A stretch of 64,000 nucleotides of DNA, from positions 2,046,001-2,110,000 of the forward strand of contig NZ_CP077291.1 in NCBI RefSeq assembly GCF_019048065.1. Reading direction: 5' to 3'. The stretch is from Citrobacter farmeri. Its GTDB lineage: Bacteria > Pseudomonadota > Gammaproteobacteria > Enterobacterales > Enterobacteriaceae. The position numbers were made by a program, and so were the translations under genes. A model generated the notes under the pieces. The model ran no database searches and had not been told where the DNA came from. It worked only from the letters and a program-made list of their open reading frames with translations. Below, in pieces: positions 19,053-29,040 of the stretch. Each line of letters starts with the position of its first letter. Within the stretch, counting starts at the first letter, position 1.

Positions 19053-20581
19053 AAATTCGTTCACAAGTCGGCATGGTGCTGAATCTGGATAAATGCATCG
19101 GCTGTCATACCTGCTCAGTCACCTGTAAAAACGTCTGGACCAGCCGCGAAGGTGCTGAATATGCGTGGTTCAACAACGTTGAAACCAAACCTGGCACCGG
19201 CTTCCCGACCAACTGGGAAGATCAGGAGAAATACAAGGGCGGTTGGATCCGCAAAATTAACGGTAAAATCCAGCCGCGCATGGGCAACCGCGCGATGCTG
19301 CTGGGTAAAATCTTTGCGAACCCGCATCTGCCGGGCATTGATGACTACTACGAGCCGTTTGATTTTGATTATCAGAATCTGCATAACGCAGCGGAAAGTA
19401 AGCATCAGCCGATTGCTCGTCCGCGCTCGCTGATTACCGGCCAGCGGATGGCGAAAATCGAAAAAGGGCCGAACTGGGAAGACGATCTGGGCGGCGAGTT
19501 TGAGACGCTGTCGCAAGATCAGAATTTCGAAAACATGCAGAAGGCGATGTACGGCCAGTTTGAAAACACCTTCATGATGTATCTGCCGCGACTGTGTGAG
19601 CACTGCCTCAACCCGGCGTGCGTGGCGACCTGCCCGAGCGGTGCCATCTACAAGCGTGCAGAAGACGGCATCGTGCTGATCGACCAGGACAAATGTCGTG
19701 GCTGGCGGATGTGCATCACCGGTTGTCCGTACAAAAAGATCTACTTCAACTGGAAGAGCGGTAAGTCTGAGAAATGTATCTTCTGCTACCCGCGTATTGA
19801 AGCCGGTCAACCGACCGTGTGTTCCGAAACCTGCGTGGGGCGCATCCGCTACCTCGGCGTACTGCTGTATGACGCGGATGCGATTGAAAGTGCGGCAAGC
19901 ACCGAGCACGAGAAAGATCTCTACCAGCGCCAACTGGATGTGTTCCTCGATCCGAACGACCCGGCGGTTATCGAACAGGCGCTGAAAGACGGTATTCCGT
20001 TGAGCGTCATTGACGCGGCGCAGCAGTCGCCGGTTTATAAAATGGCGATGGACTGGAAGTTAGCGCTGCCGCTGCATCCGGAATATCGCACGCTGCCGAT
20101 GGTGTGGTATGTGCCGCCTCTGTCACCGATTCAGTCGGCGGCGGATGCGGGCGAACTGGGCAGCAACGGCATTCTGCCGGACGTGGACAGCCTGCGTATC
20201 CCGGTTCAGTACCTCGCTAACCTGCTCACCGCAGGTGATACCCAGCCGGTATTGCTGGCGCTGAAACGTATGCTGGCGATGCGCCACTACAAACGTGCGG
20301 AAACCGTGGACGGCAAAGTGGACACCCGCGCGCTGGAAGAGGTGGGCTTAAGCGAGGCGCAGGCTCAGGAAATGTATCGTTATCTGGCGATTGCCAACTA
20401 CGAAGATCGCTTCGTGGTGCCGAGCAGCCACCGTGAACTGGCGCGCGATGCGTTCCCGGAGAAAAGCGGTTGTGGCTTTACCTTCGGCGACGGGTGCCAC
20501 GGTTCTGATACTGCGTTCAACCTGTTTAACAGCCGCCGCATTGATGCCATCGATGTAACCAGCAAAACGGAGCCGCGCTAA
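19049..20581 (+). CDS. narH: Respiratory nitrate reductase A, beta subunit
   Basis: A 510-residue iron-sulfur subunit carrying electrons from NarI to NarG. Four Cys groups are intact: CIGCHTCSVTC (16-26), CEHCLNPACVATCP, CRGWRMCITGCP and CIFCYPRI...CSETC. The Trp replacing one Cys in CRGWRMC marks the [3Fe-4S] centre FS4, and the other three hold [4Fe-4S] clusters. It is two residues shorter than my recollection of the E. coli protein, with the difference falling in the loop after NLHNAAES and at the C-terminus. It overlaps narG by four bases and narJ by one (TAATG). Confidence 0.98.
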   Translation: MKIRSQVGMVLNLDKCIGCHTCSVTCKNVWTSREGAEYAWFNNVETKPGTGFPTNWEDQEKYKGGWIRKINGKIQPRMGNRAMLLGKIFANPHLPGIDDYYEPFDFDYQNLHNAAESKHQPIARPRSLITGQRMAKIEKGPNWEDDLGGEFETLSQDQNFENMQKAMYGQFENTFMMYLPRLCEHCLNPACVATCPSGAIYKRAEDGIVLIDQDKCRGWRMCITGCPYKKIYFNWKSGKSEKCIFCYPRIEAGQPTVCSETCVGRIRYLGVLLYDADAIESAASTEHEKDLYQRQLDVFLDPNDPAVIEQALKDGIPLSVIDAAQQSPVYKMAMDWKLALPLHPEYRTLPMVWYVPPLSPIQSAADAGELGSNGILPDVDSLRIPVQYLANLLTAGDTQPVLLALKRMLAMRHYKRAETVDGKVDTRALEEVGLSEAQAQEMYRYLAIANYEDRFVVPSSHRELARDAFPEKSGCGFTFGDGCHGSDTAFNLFNSRRIDAIDVTSKTEPR

Positions 20582-21291
20582 TGATTGAACTCGTCATTGT
20601 TTCGCGTCTGCTTGAGTACCCGGATGCTGCCCTGTGGCAGCATCAGCAAGAACTGTACGATGCGCTCGCGTCATCTGAAAATCTCGATAAAGAGGATGCG
20701 CACACGCTCAGCGTTTTCCTGCGCGATTTAACCGCGCAGGAGATGCTGGATGCGCAGGCTAATTACAGCGAACTGTTCGATCGCGGTCGGGCAACCTCGC
20801 TGTTGCTGTTCGAACATGTGCACGGTGAATCCCGCGATCGCGGTCAGGCGATGGTTGACCTGATGGCACAGTATGAGCAGCACGGTTTACAGCTCGACAG
20901 CCGTGAACTGCCTGACCATTTGCCGCTGTATCTGGAATACCTGGCACAATTGCCGAAGCGCGAGGCGCTGGGTGGGTTACAGGACATCGCTCCGATTCTG
21001 GCGCTGCTGAGTGCGCGTCTGCAACAGCGAGAAAGCCGCTATGCGGTGCTATTCGATCTGTTGCTGAAACTGGCGAATGCGGCGATCGACAGTGACAAAG
21101 TGGCGGAGAAAATTGCGGATGAAGTTCGCGATGATACGCCGCAAGCACTCGATGCAGTCTGGGAAGAAGAGCAGGTGAAATTCTTTGCCGATCAGGGCTG
21201 CGGCGAGTCTGAAATCTCCGCTCACCAGCGTCGTTTTGCCGGAGCCGTTGCGCCGCAATATCTGAATATCACCACCGGAGGACAGCAATAA
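20581..21291 (+). CDS. narJ: Nitrate reductase molybdenum cofactor assembly chaperone NarJ
   Basis: A 236-residue all-helical TorD/DmsD-family chaperone, not part of the final enzyme. It binds the NarG N-terminus and allows Mo-bis-MGD and FS0 insertion before membrane attachment. Family features include the [25 protein letters not shown] block (about 60-84, written in part) and an acidic C-terminal tail. Its ATG shares a base with the narH stop and its TAATG joins narI, so all four subunit genes are tightly coupled. Confidence 0.96.
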   Translation: MIELVIVSRLLEYPDAALWQHQQELYDALASSENLDKEDAHTLSVFLRDLTAQEMLDAQANYSELFDRGRATSLLLFEHVHGESRDRGQAMVDLMAQYEQHGLQLDSRELPDHLPLYLEYLAQLPKREALGGLQDIAPILALLSARLQQRESRYAVLFDLLLKLANAAIDSDKVAEKIADEVRDDTPQALDAVWEEEQVKFFADQGCGESEISAHQRRFAGAVAPQYLNITTGGQQ

Positions 21292-21968
21292 TGCACTTCC
21301 TGAATATGTTCTTCTTTGACATCTATCCGTACATTGCCGGGTCCGTGTTTCTGATGGGTAGCTGGCTGCGTTACGACTACGGTCAATACACCTGGCGCGC
21401 CGCGTCCAGTCAGATGCTGGATCGTAAGGGAATGAATATGGCATCGAACCTGTTCCATTTCGGGATTCTGGGGATCTTTGCCGGCCACTTCCTCGGCATG
21501 CTGACACCGCACTGGATGTATGAAGCCTGGTTGCCCATTGAGGTGAAACAGAAGATGGCGATGATTGGCGGCGGTGCGGCGGGTCTGATGTGTCTCGTTG
21601 GCGGTGTGCTGCTGCTCAAGCGCCGTCTGTTCAGTCCACGCGTGCGGGCGACCACCACCGGTGCCGATATCCTGATCCTTTCGCTGCTGGTGATCCAGTG
21701 CGCGCTGGGGCTGCTGACCATTCCGTTCTCCGCCCAGCATATGGACGGTAGCGAAATGATGAAACTGGTGGGGTGGGCGCAGTCGGTGGTGACCTTCCAC
21801 GGCGGCGCATCTGCGCATCTGGAAGGTGTGGCGTTCATCTTCCGTCTGCACCTGGTGCTGGGGATGACGCTGTTCCTGCTGTTCCCATTCTCCCGCCTGG
21901 TACACATCTGGAGCGCGCCAGTCGAGTACCTGACGCGCAAATACCAGGTAGTGCGAGCGCGCCGCTGA
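21291..21968 (+). CDS. narI: Respiratory nitrate reductase A, gamma subunit (cytochrome b)
   Basis: A 225-residue membrane subunit with five helices that takes electrons from quinol and anchors NarGH. Two haem b groups are held by four His residues; candidates are His in [19 protein letters not shown] (near 56 and 66) and in [18 protein letters not shown] / [13 protein letters not shown] (near 187 and 205). The length equals the E. coli protein. It is the last gene of narGHJI and is followed by a terminator 21 bases on. Confidence 0.97.
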   Translation: MHFLNMFFFDIYPYIAGSVFLMGSWLRYDYGQYTWRAASSQMLDRKGMNMASNLFHFGILGIFAGHFLGMLTPHWMYEAWLPIEVKQKMAMIGGGAAGLMCLVGGVLLLKRRLFSPRVRATTTGADILILSLLVIQCALGLLTIPFSAQHMDGSEMMKLVGWAQSVVTFHGGASAHLEGVAFIFRLHLVLGMTLFLLFPFSRLVHIWSAPVEYLTRKYQVVRARR

Positions 21969-21988
21969 TTGGTGAATGATGTAAGGGT

Positions 21989-22014
21989 AAACCCTGCTTC
22001 GGCGGGGTTTTTTT
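21989..22014 (+). terminator. narGHJI terminator
   Basis: Hairpin with arms AAACCCTGC and GCGGGGTTT around a TTCG tetraloop (21989-22010), followed by T residues. TTCG loops are typical of stable intrinsic terminators. Confidence 0.9.
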
Positions 22015-22035
22015 ATGGGCACGGTGCTACCTGAA

Positions 22036-22112
22036 TTGTCGGATGGCGCTGCGCTTATCCGACCTACATGATGGCGAACTGGTAGGCCCGGTAAACGAAG
22101 TGCCATCGGGCA
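22036..22112. repeat. BIME: two REP units in opposite orientation
   Basis: The first unit (about 22038-22067) has TCGGATGGCGCTGCGCTTA followed by TCCGACCTAC, the standard REP stem with its loop. The second (about 22081-22111), TAGGCCCGG ... CATCGGGC, is a diverged unit in the other orientation. It sits in the space between convergent narI and tRNA-Tyr transcripts. Confidence 0.8.
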
Positions 22113-22185
22113 AAAGCGATGTTTTCTGCGTGGGCAGAATATAGGGCTCTGAGTTTGGATTTAAATGGGTACGACAGGGAAGTGA

Positions 22186-22270
<85 letters not shown>

Positions 22271-22303
22271 ACGGGGCATGATGCTTTGATATTTCTAAAG
22301 AGA

Positions 22304-22388
<85 letters not shown>

Positions 22389-22430
22389 ACGGGGCAATAC
22401 GTTTTACTGGCCTGCTTCCATTCGGGAAGC

Positions 22431-22465
22431 GGGGCGCATCATATCAAATGATGCGCCCCTGTAAA
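22431..22465 (-). promoter_or_regulatory. tyrT promoter
   Basis: On the minus strand: -35 TTTACA (22460-22465), 16-base spacer, -10 TATGAT (22438-22443), then the GC-rich discriminator GCGCCCC that marks stringently controlled stable-RNA promoters. The promoter lies in a perfect inverted repeat, GGGGCGCATCA (22431-22441) and TGATGCGCCCC (22449-22459), as in E. coli tyrT. Confidence 0.9.
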
Positions 22466-22546
22466 GCATTCCGGTGAGAAAAATAGACTGGTTGCCTGAT
22501 TTTTACCCGCAAAGGCGTAAAGGTAACCAATTCATTTCTCAGTCGA

Positions 22547-23389
22547 TTAAAGAATAATCGTCCGATTGCCGTAGACAAATACGCGCTGGGCAAGCACCTG
22601 ATACAACGCGCGGCTCAGAACGTTCTTTTCGACGTCGCGCCCGGCTCGCATCATATCTTCCGCCGTGTAGGTATGATCCACATGAATAACGTCCTGCATG
22701 ATGATCGGACCTTCGTCCAGATTGTCATTCACATAGTGCGCCGTTGCGCCAATGATCTTCACCCCGCGCTCATAAGCCTGGTGATAGGGTCGTGCGCCAA
22801 TGAACGCGGGCAGGAACGAGTGGTGAATATTGATAATTTTGTTCGGGAAGCGCGCAACAAATTCCGGGGTCAGCACGCGCATATATTTCGCCAGCACCAC
22901 GTAATCCGGCTGGTGTGCATCAATCGCGTCCGCCATCTTCAGGTCATGTTCTTCTCGGGTTAAACCTTCATGACTGACCAGTTCGAAAGGAATTTCAAAG
23001 CGCTCGACCAGCGAACGCAGCGTTTCGTGATTACCAATCACGGCGGCGATTTCTACATCCAGCCCGCCATAGTTGGCTTTCATTAACAGATCGCCCAGAC
23101 AATGCGCTTCTTTGGTGACCAGGATCACTACGCGACGGCGCCCGGCTGGATTCAACTCGCGAATGGAGCCTTCCGGCAAGGCACTGTCCAGATCGGCCAG
23201 TAACGTGGAGTCGTTAAAAATACCTTCCAGTTCGGTGCGCATGAAAAAACGCCCGGTACGGTGGTCTACAAATTCATTGTTCTGCACGATATTCAGTTCA
23301 TGCTTGTAGCAAATATTCGTAATACGCGCGATAAGCCCCTTTTGGTCAGGGCAGATGGTACGAAGCACTTTTCGTTGTAAAGAATGCAT
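22547..23389 (-). CDS. purU: Formyltetrahydrofolate deformylase
   Basis: PurU hydrolyses 10-formyl-tetrahydrofolate to formate and THF, balancing one-carbon pools and supplying formate for PurT. From the ATG at 23387-23389 the protein is 280 residues, the E. coli length; a longer frame to 23506 adds an unrelated leader and is rejected. It has an N-terminal ACT domain (about 5-80, TICPDQKGLIARITNICYK) expected to bind the regulators Met and Gly, then a formyltransferase-type catalytic domain with IINIHHSFLPAFIGARPYH (about 220-238). Confidence 0.97.
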   Translation of the reverse strand: MHSLQRKVLRTICPDQKGLIARITNICYKHELNIVQNNEFVDHRTGRFFMRTELEGIFNDSTLLADLDSALPEGSIRELNPAGRRRVVILVTKEAHCLGDLLMKANYGGLDVEIAAVIGNHETLRSLVERFEIPFELVSHEGLTREEHDLKMADAIDAHQPDYVVLAKYMRVLTPEFVARFPNKIINIHHSFLPAFIGARPYHQAYERGVKIIGATAHYVNDNLDEGPIIMQDVIHVDHTYTAEDMMRAGRDVEKNVLSRALYQVLAQRVFVYGNRTIIL

Positions 23390-23444
23390 TGCAGCGGTAA
23401 TCCTGTTGATGATGTTTGCTGAGTGAATACTGTCGGGCAGTTGA

Positions 23445-23900
23445 CTAGCCGCAGCATTTTTTAAATTTTTTACCTGAGCCACAAGGGCAGGGGTCGTTGC
23501 GTCCAAATTGCGGGCGTGTACCGTCGATATAGTACCACTGACCGTTTTCTTTTAAAAAACGCGAACGTTCTATGATCGCTCCCGATTTTTCGTGTTCGCG
23601 AAAACGGGCGACAAAACTGACGTAGCCCGTATCGTCCGCTTCAGACACAGTGTGCTCGAAAACAGTCAGCCCCAGCCATTCGGTCGAGGCAAATCCGGCG
23701 CCGATCTCATCCCGGAAACTAGCCGCGTGACAGGCCGGATGCCAGGTCCTGATTAAATAATCTGCGTCTTTCATCACAAAAGCGCAGTAGCGCGAACGCA
23801 TGAGGTGCGATGGATCGGGTGCGACTTGCTCACCAGACAGATATCGGTGGCAACATAGGCTATACTCGACTGCGCTACCACAGGGACAAAGCTGAGACAC
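23445..23900 (-). CDS. ychJ: SEC-C motif protein YchJ
   Basis: A 151-residue UPF0225 protein. Short zinc-binding SEC-C-like motifs lie at both ends: [16 protein letters not shown] (about 5-20) and the classic [17 protein letters not shown] at the C-terminus. The middle is an NTF2-like domain with [14 protein letters not shown]. The function is not known. It lies upstream of and co-directional with purU (55-base gap), as in E. coli. Confidence 0.93.
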   Translation of the reverse strand: MSQLCPCGSAVEYSLCCHRYLSGEQVAPDPSHLMRSRYCAFVMKDADYLIRTWHPACHAASFRDEIGAGFASTEWLGLTVFEHTVSEADDTGYVSFVARFREHEKSGAIIERSRFLKENGQWYYIDGTRPQFGRNDPCPCGSGKKFKKCCG

Positions 23901-24011
23901 AAAAAACTCCCTGATAAAAAAACGGCGTATAAAAAAGCCTGGGTAGTACTATGTTAACTGAGCGTTGGAGATGTTGCTACGCCCGTAAGCCAGGGGAAGT
24001 TTGTCAGTCAA

Positions 24012-24920
24012 ATGAGAAAGATGAAAATAGGTCTGGCGCTAGGCTCAGGTGCTGCGCGAGGCTGGTCGCATATTGGTGTCATCAAAGCCCTCAAACACAT
24101 GGGCATTGATATTGATATCGTCGCAGGGTGTTCCATCGGTTCGCTGGTTGGTGCAGCCTACGCCTGTAATAAATTGCCCGCGCTTGAAGAGTGGGTCTGC
24201 TCGTTCAGCTATTGGGATGTCCTGCGCCTGATGGACCTGTCCTGGCGAAGGGGTGGACTGCTGCGCGGCGAGCGCGTTTTCAATCAATACCGCAATGTCA
24301 TGCCGGTGGCCGACATTGAGCAGTGTCATCGTCGTTTCGCAACGGTGGCGACCAATCTCAGTACGGGGCGCGAATTATGGTTTACTGAAGGCGATCTCCA
24401 TCTTGCCGTTCGCGCCTCCTGCAGCATTCCCGGCCTGATGTCTCCTGTCTCTCACAATGGCTACTGGCTGGTGGACGGTGGCGTTGTTAACCCGGTTCCC
24501 ATCTCTTTGACCCGCGCGTTGGGCGCGGATATTGTGATTGCCGTCGATCTACAACATGACGCGCATCTGATGCAGCAGGATTTGTTATCGTTGAACGTCA
24601 GTGATGACCCTCCGCAGGGAGATGACGAAGGGCTCTCCTGGCACGCGCGCCTGAAAGAGCGGCTGGGTAATTTCACAGCGCGCCGCGTGGTCACCGCGCC
24701 AACCGCGATGGAAATCATGACCACATCGATTCAGGTGCTGGAAAATCGCCTGAAGCGTAACCGTATGGCGGGTGACCCGCCGGACATATTGATTCAACCA
24801 TACTGTCCACAAATTTCTACCCTGGATTTTCATCGTGCCAGCGCTGCCATAGAAGCAGGGCGGTTAGCGGTAGAGAAAAAGATGGACGAACTTTTGCCTC
24901 TGGTGCGTGCCGGCGTTTGA
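24012..24920 (+). CDS. rssA: Patatin-like phospholipase family protein RssA
   Basis: A 302-residue patatin-like protein. The oxyanion-hole motif GSGAARGWSHIG (about 11-22), nucleophile motif GCSIG (Ser near 41) and catalytic Asp in the DGG box (VDGGVVNPVP, near 155) are all present, so a Ser-Asp dyad hydrolase is expected. The natural substrate is unknown. It forms an operon with rssB, the RpoS adaptor, after a 92-base gap. Confidence 0.94.
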   Translation: MRKMKIGLALGSGAARGWSHIGVIKALKHMGIDIDIVAGCSIGSLVGAAYACNKLPALEEWVCSFSYWDVLRLMDLSWRRGGLLRGERVFNQYRNVMPVADIEQCHRRFATVATNLSTGRELWFTEGDLHLAVRASCSIPGLMSPVSHNGYWLVDGGVVNPVPISLTRALGADIVIAVDLQHDAHLMQQDLLSLNVSDDPPQGDDEGLSWHARLKERLGNFTARRVVTAPTAMEIMTTSIQVLENRLKRNRMAGDPPDILIQPYCPQISTLDFHRASAAIEAGRLAVEKKMDELLPLVRAGV

Positions 24921-25012
24921 CGCACCATTTTTAACTACACTTAAGCATATTCTGACAGGCGGGTGTGGCAATAGCATGCCACTATTGAGTAAAGCCAGTC
25001 AGGGGAGAGAAC

Positions 25013-26026
25013 ATGACGCAGCCATTGGTCGGAAAACAGATTCTAATCGTTGAGGATGAGCCGGTTTTCCGCTCGCTTCTGGATTCGTGGTTTTCCTCTT
25101 TGGGAGCGACAACGGCACTGGCGGGCGATGGTTTAGAGGCACTGGAGCGTTTAGCCGATTTTACGCCCGATCTTATGATTTGCGATCTCGCTATGCCAAG
25201 AATGAACGGCCTCAGCCTGGTAGAGCATCTGCGTAACCGTGGTGATCAGACGCCAATTCTGGTGATTTCGGCGACAGAAAATATGGCCGATATTGCCAAA
25301 GCATTACGTCTCGGTGTGGATGACGTTTTGCTGAAACCGGTAAAGGACCTGACCCGGTTGCGGGAAACGGTGTTCGCCTGCCTTTATCCAAACATGTTTA
25401 ATTCCCGTGTTGAAGAAGAAGAGCGTCTGTTTCGCGACTGGGATGCGATGGTGGACAATCCCGCCGCTGCCGCGAAATTGCTACAGGAACTTCAGCCTCC
25501 GGTACAGCAGGTTATTTCGCATTGCCGGGTCAATTACCGACAGCTGGTTTCGGCGGATAAGCCAGGACTGGTTCTGGATATCGCACCGCTTTCTGATAAC
25601 GATCTGGCATTTTATTGTCTGGATGTTACCCGGGCGGGCGACAACGGCGTGCTGGCGGCGTTACTTCTGCGGGCGTTATTTAATGGCTTGTTGCAGGATC
25701 AACTTGCGCATCAGAATCAGCGCCTGCCGGAACTAGGGGCATTATTGAAACAGGTCAACCATCTGCTTCGTCAGGCCAATTTACCCGGACAGTTCCCGCT
25801 ATTAGTCGGCTATTATCATAGTGAGCTTAAAAATCTGATTCTGGTTTCTGCCGGACTCAATGCGACATTAAATACCGGATCGCATAATGTGCAGATCAGT
25901 AATGGCGTTCCGCTGGGAACGTTGGGCAATACCTATCTCAACCAAATTAGCCAACGCTGCGAAGCCTGGCAGTGTCAAATTTGGGGGGCAGGGGGGCGAC
26001 TACGCCTTATGTTGTCTGCGGAATGA
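25013..26026 (+). CDS. rssB: RpoS adaptor and response regulator RssB
   Basis: RssB (SprE) binds the stationary-phase sigma factor RpoS and delivers it to ClpXP. The protein is 337 residues as in E. coli. The receiver domain (1-125) has the phospho-acceptor Asp58 in DLMICDLAMPRMNG and the conserved Lys in VLLKPVKDL. A long helical linker follows, then a PP2C-like effector domain in which the phosphatase metal residues are degenerate. Anti-adaptors (IraP, IraM, IraD) are not encoded in this window. Confidence 0.97.
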   Translation: MTQPLVGKQILIVEDEPVFRSLLDSWFSSLGATTALAGDGLEALERLADFTPDLMICDLAMPRMNGLSLVEHLRNRGDQTPILVISATENMADIAKALRLGVDDVLLKPVKDLTRLRETVFACLYPNMFNSRVEEEERLFRDWDAMVDNPAAAAKLLQELQPPVQQVISHCRVNYRQLVSADKPGLVLDIAPLSDNDLAFYCLDVTRAGDNGVLAALLLRALFNGLLQDQLAHQNQRLPELGALLKQVNHLLRQANLPGQFPLLVGYYHSELKNLILVSAGLNATLNTGSHNVQISNGVPLGTLGNTYLNQISQRCEAWQCQIWGAGGRLRLMLSAE

Positions 26027-26226
26027 ACAATCGAGAGAGCGGATGCAAATTGCCGTACCTGCCTTTCTCTGCCGGTGTTACTATCAGCGCCAGTCTTATA
26101 CGTATTTATCTTAATTATACGAACACGCATCCTTTTCGGACCTGAGGCTTGTGTCAGTCCTGATATACTCGATGCGATACAGATTGATGAACACGTTCAA
26201 TACATGAACAGTCCAGGAGAATTTAA

Positions 26227-27135
26227 ATGGCTGCCATTAACTCGAAAGTCAAAAAAGCCGTTATCCCGGTAGCGGGATTAGGAACCAGGATGTTACCGGC
26301 GACGAAAGCGATCCCGAAAGAGATGTTGCCGCTGGTTGATAAGCCATTAATTCAGTATGTCGTTAACGAGTGTATTGCTGCGGGCATCACTGAAATTGTG
26401 TTGGTGACTCACTCATCGAAAAATTCGATCGAAAACCACTTCGATACCAGCTTTGAACTGGAAGCGATGCTGGAAAAACGCGTTAAGCGCCAGTTACTCG
26501 AAGAAGTGCAATCTATTTGCCCGCCGCACGTCACAATAATGCAGGTTCGTCAGGGGCTGGCAAAAGGCCTGGGTCACGCGGTATTGTGCGCGCATCCGGT
26601 GGTCGGTAATGAGCCTGTCGCCGTTATTTTGCCAGACGTTATTCTTGATGAATTTGAGTCAGATTTATCCCAGGATAACCTGGCCGAAATGATTCGTCGT
26701 TTTGATGAAACCGGAAATAGCCAGATCATGGTTGAGCCGGTTGCTGATGTGACCGCATACGGTGTTGTTGACTGTAAAGGTGTGCCGCTGGCTCCGGGTG
26801 AAAGCGTTCCGATGGTAGGGGTTGTTGAGAAACCGAAAGCCGATGTCGCCCCATCAAACCTGGCAATTGTTGGCCGCTACGTGCTGAGCGCGGATATCTG
26901 GCCTCTGCTGGCGAAAACCCCTCCGGGAGCGGGTGACGAAATTCAGTTGACTGACGCGATCGATATGCTGATCGAAAAAGAGACCGTCGAAGCCTATCAT
27001 ATGAAAGGCAAGAGCCACGACTGCGGCAATAAATTAGGTTATATGCAGGCGTTTGTGGAATATGGCATTCGACATAATTCACTTGGCAGCGAATTTAAGT
27101 CCTGGCTCGAAGAAGAGATGGGGATTAAGAAGTAA
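26227..27135 (+). CDS. galU: UTP-glucose-1-phosphate uridylyltransferase
   Basis: GalU makes UDP-glucose from UTP and glucose-1-phosphate, for LPS core, galactose use, trehalose and osmoregulated glucans. The 302 residues match the family. The nucleotide-binding signature [19 protein letters not shown] (about 18-36) and downstream catalytic Asp/Lys region [18 protein letters not shown] with LPDV are intact. It is preceded by AGGAG and followed by a strong terminator; hns converges on it. Confidence 0.97.
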   Translation: MAAINSKVKKAVIPVAGLGTRMLPATKAIPKEMLPLVDKPLIQYVVNECIAAGITEIVLVTHSSKNSIENHFDTSFELEAMLEKRVKRQLLEEVQSICPPHVTIMQVRQGLAKGLGHAVLCAHPVVGNEPVAVILPDVILDEFESDLSQDNLAEMIRRFDETGNSQIMVEPVADVTAYGVVDCKGVPLAPGESVPMVGVVEKPKADVAPSNLAIVGRYVLSADIWPLLAKTPPGAGDEIQLTDAIDMLIEKETVEAYHMKGKSHDCGNKLGYMQAFVEYGIRHNSLGSEFKSWLEEEMGIKK

Positions 27136-27161
27136 CCAGACGTTATAATTAACGAACAGAG

Positions 27162-27190
27162 ACGGCGCTGGTATCCAGCGCCGTTTTTTT
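27162..27190 (+). terminator. galU terminator
   Basis: Ten-base stem ACGGCGCTGG (27162-27171) and CCAGCGCCGT (27175-27184) with a TAT loop and a run of T residues. Confidence 0.93.
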
Positions 27191-27229
27191 ATACGAACGC
27201 TTTATGAGAAATCGACAGATAGCGGGCAT

Positions 27230-27256
27230 AAAAAATCCCGCATAGCGCGGGATTTT
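27230..27256 (-). terminator. hns terminator
   Basis: Arms AATCCCGC (27234-27241) and GCGGGATT (27247-27254), with an A-run at 27230-27235 that is a T-run on the hns strand. Confidence 0.9.
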
Positions 27257-27274
27257 AAGCAGGAAGATTACAGA

Positions 27275-27688
27275 TTATTCCTTAATCAGGAAATCGTCCA
27301 GTTGTTTACCTTGCTCTTCCATTGCTTTCTTGATCACTGCCGGAGTACGACCCTGACCAGTCCAGGTTTTCGTTTCGCCGTTTTCGTCAACGTAGCTATA
27401 TTTAGCCGGACGCGCTGCACGTTTAGCTTTGGTGCCGGATTTAACCGCCGCCATGCTATTCAGCAGTTCATTCGGATCAATACCGTCAGCAATCAACATT
27501 TCACGATATTGTTGCAGTTTACGAGTGCGCTCTTCAACTTCAGCCGCTGCCGCGCTTTCTTCTTCACGACGTTCGTTAACAACAACTTCTAATTTTTCCA
27601 GCATTTCTTCCAGCGTCTCAAGGGTACATTCTCTTGCCTGCGCACGAAGAGTACGGATGTTGTTCAGAATTTTAAGTGCTTCGCTCAT
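27275..27688 (-). CDS. hns: Histone-like nucleoid structuring protein H-NS
   Basis: A 137-residue global silencer of AT-rich, often horizontally acquired DNA. The N-terminal coiled coil (about 1-65, [20 protein letters not shown] then an acidic helix [18 protein letters not shown]) forms dimers and higher filaments. After a basic linker ([15 protein letters not shown]), the C-terminal domain holds the AT-hook-like [16 protein letters not shown] with the QGR minor-groove motif. It is near-identical to E. coli H-NS. Likely targets in this window are the AT-rich spaces before the autotransporter gene, though that is inference. Confidence 0.98.
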   Translation of the reverse strand: MSEALKILNNIRTLRAQARECTLETLEEMLEKLEVVVNERREEESAAAAEVEERTRKLQQYREMLIADGIDPNELLNSMAAVKSGTKAKRAARPAKYSYVDENGETKTWTGQGRTPAVIKKAMEEQGKQLDDFLIKE

Positions 27689-28294
27689 TGTAGTAATCTC
27701 AAACTTATATTGGGGGTGGTTTGTTGAGCTAATAATAGAGCGTTAAATTCAGATGTGCAATAGCCAGGAATGTAAGGAATTCAAAATTGCCATTTATTTT
27801 TTGCCGACTATAAATATCCGAACTTAAATTTTTCTTGAAGGAACGCACAAAAAAGGGCTTATTGGCTGAGCGGTTACTCCTTTTTTCAGGTGAAAACATA
27901 CGGATTCAGGTCACATTTTCACATGATGAAATAGACTCTCATCGCAGCGATTTCAACCCTTTGTATTAGTTTTGTTGATGGGCGCTGTCTATTACTCCGC
28001 AACAGTTATGTAGAACAGTAACAATAAGTTCAGGGTTTCCATTAGGGCAGCGTTGATAAGCAACGTTGATGAATATCGAACGCACAATACGACAAGAATG
28101 GGAACCATCGCGCGTTGTTTGTTCAATTGTTAATTCGTATTTTCCGTACATTCCCGCTCTACAGATTTTTCGCGCGCCTGGCGCTGACGACGAAAAGATA
28201 TAGCCGACGGGGACAGAACCAGTCACCGATAACGATTGAAATTATGCTACACTGCGCCCCGTCTTTATTTCACTTTGGTGAGGGTCTGTGGCCG
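27689..28294. promoter_or_regulatory. hns-tdk divergent spacer
   Basis: About 600 bases with no convincing gene. The hns-proximal half is AT-rich with A/T tracts (27770-27850), as expected for the auto-repressed and curved hns promoter. A short minus-strand frame at 27966-28226 and an upstream in-frame extension of tdk from 28115 have no protein-like composition and were not accepted. Exact promoters were not placed. Confidence 0.6.
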
Positions 28295-28912
28295 ATGGCA
28301 CAGCTATATTTCTACTATTCAGCAATGAATGCAGGTAAGTCGACTGCCTTACTGCAATCTTCATACAATTACCAGGAACGCGGCATGCGTACTGTCGTAT
28401 ATACCGCCGAAATAGACGATCGTTATGGTGCGGGGAAAGTGAGTTCGCGTATCGGGTTGTCTTCCCCCGCCAAATTATTTAACCAGAATTCATCGTTGTA
28501 TGAAGAGATTGCTGCCGATAATGCACTACAGCCTATTCATTGTGTGCTGGTGGACGAATGTCAGTTTTTAACCCGACAGCAGGTTTATGAATTATCGGAA
28601 GTTGTTGATCAACTGGATATTCCGGTGCTGTGCTACGGATTGCGTACTGATTTTCGCGGCGAACTGTTTGTTGGTAGCCAATACCTGCTGGCGTGGTCAG
28701 ATAAGCTGGTAGAATTAAAAACGATCTGCTTCTGCGGACGTAAAGCGAGTATGGTGCTACGACTTGATCAGGCAGGCAGACCCTATAATGAGGGCGAGCA
28801 GGTGGTCATTGGCGGCAACGAGCGGTATGTGTCTGTCTGTCGTAAGCATTATAAGGAAGCGCTCGAGGAGGGCTCCCTGACGGCGATACAGGAACGTCAT
28901 AGCCACGATTAG
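28295..28912 (+). CDS. tdk: Thymidine kinase
   Basis: A 205-residue type II thymidine kinase salvaging thymidine and deoxyuridine to the monophosphates. The P-loop is in [17 protein letters not shown] (about 7-23) and the DECQFL box holds the Walker-B-like acid and catalytic Glu (near 88-93). The zinc-binding Cys residues are represented by [11 protein letters not shown] and VCRKHYKEA. The ATG at 28295 gives the E. coli start MAQLYFYYS; the longer frame from 28115 is rejected. Confidence 0.97.
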   Translation: MAQLYFYYSAMNAGKSTALLQSSYNYQERGMRTVVYTAEIDDRYGAGKVSSRIGLSSPAKLFNQNSSLYEEIAADNALQPIHCVLVDECQFLTRQQVYELSEVVDQLDIPVLCYGLRTDFRGELFVGSQYLLAWSDKLVELKTICFCGRKASMVLRLDQAGRPYNEGEQVVIGGNERYVSVCRKHYKEALEEGSLTAIQERHSHD

Positions 28913-28989
28913 ACGTTTGCCCATGCGAGTGGCTGGCGATGCGCTGAGCCGGTCCTTGACCCGATAGCAATGCTTGATTTCGGATACAA

Positions 28990-29017
28990 AAAAGCGGCCT
29001 CAATTGAGGCCGCTTTT
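28990..29017. terminator. Bidirectional terminator between tdk and adhE
   Basis: A perfect 28-base palindrome with arms AAAAGCGGCCTCAA and TTGAGGCCGCTTTT. The flanking A and T runs let it act on both convergent transcripts. Confidence 0.92.
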
Positions 29018-29040
29018 ACGTTACGGATGCTTAGCGAGGA

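Noticed and set aside
27966..28226. 86-codon minus-strand frame between hns and tdk
   Set aside because: Composition is not protein-like, no ribosome-binding site, and it covers the expected promoter space.
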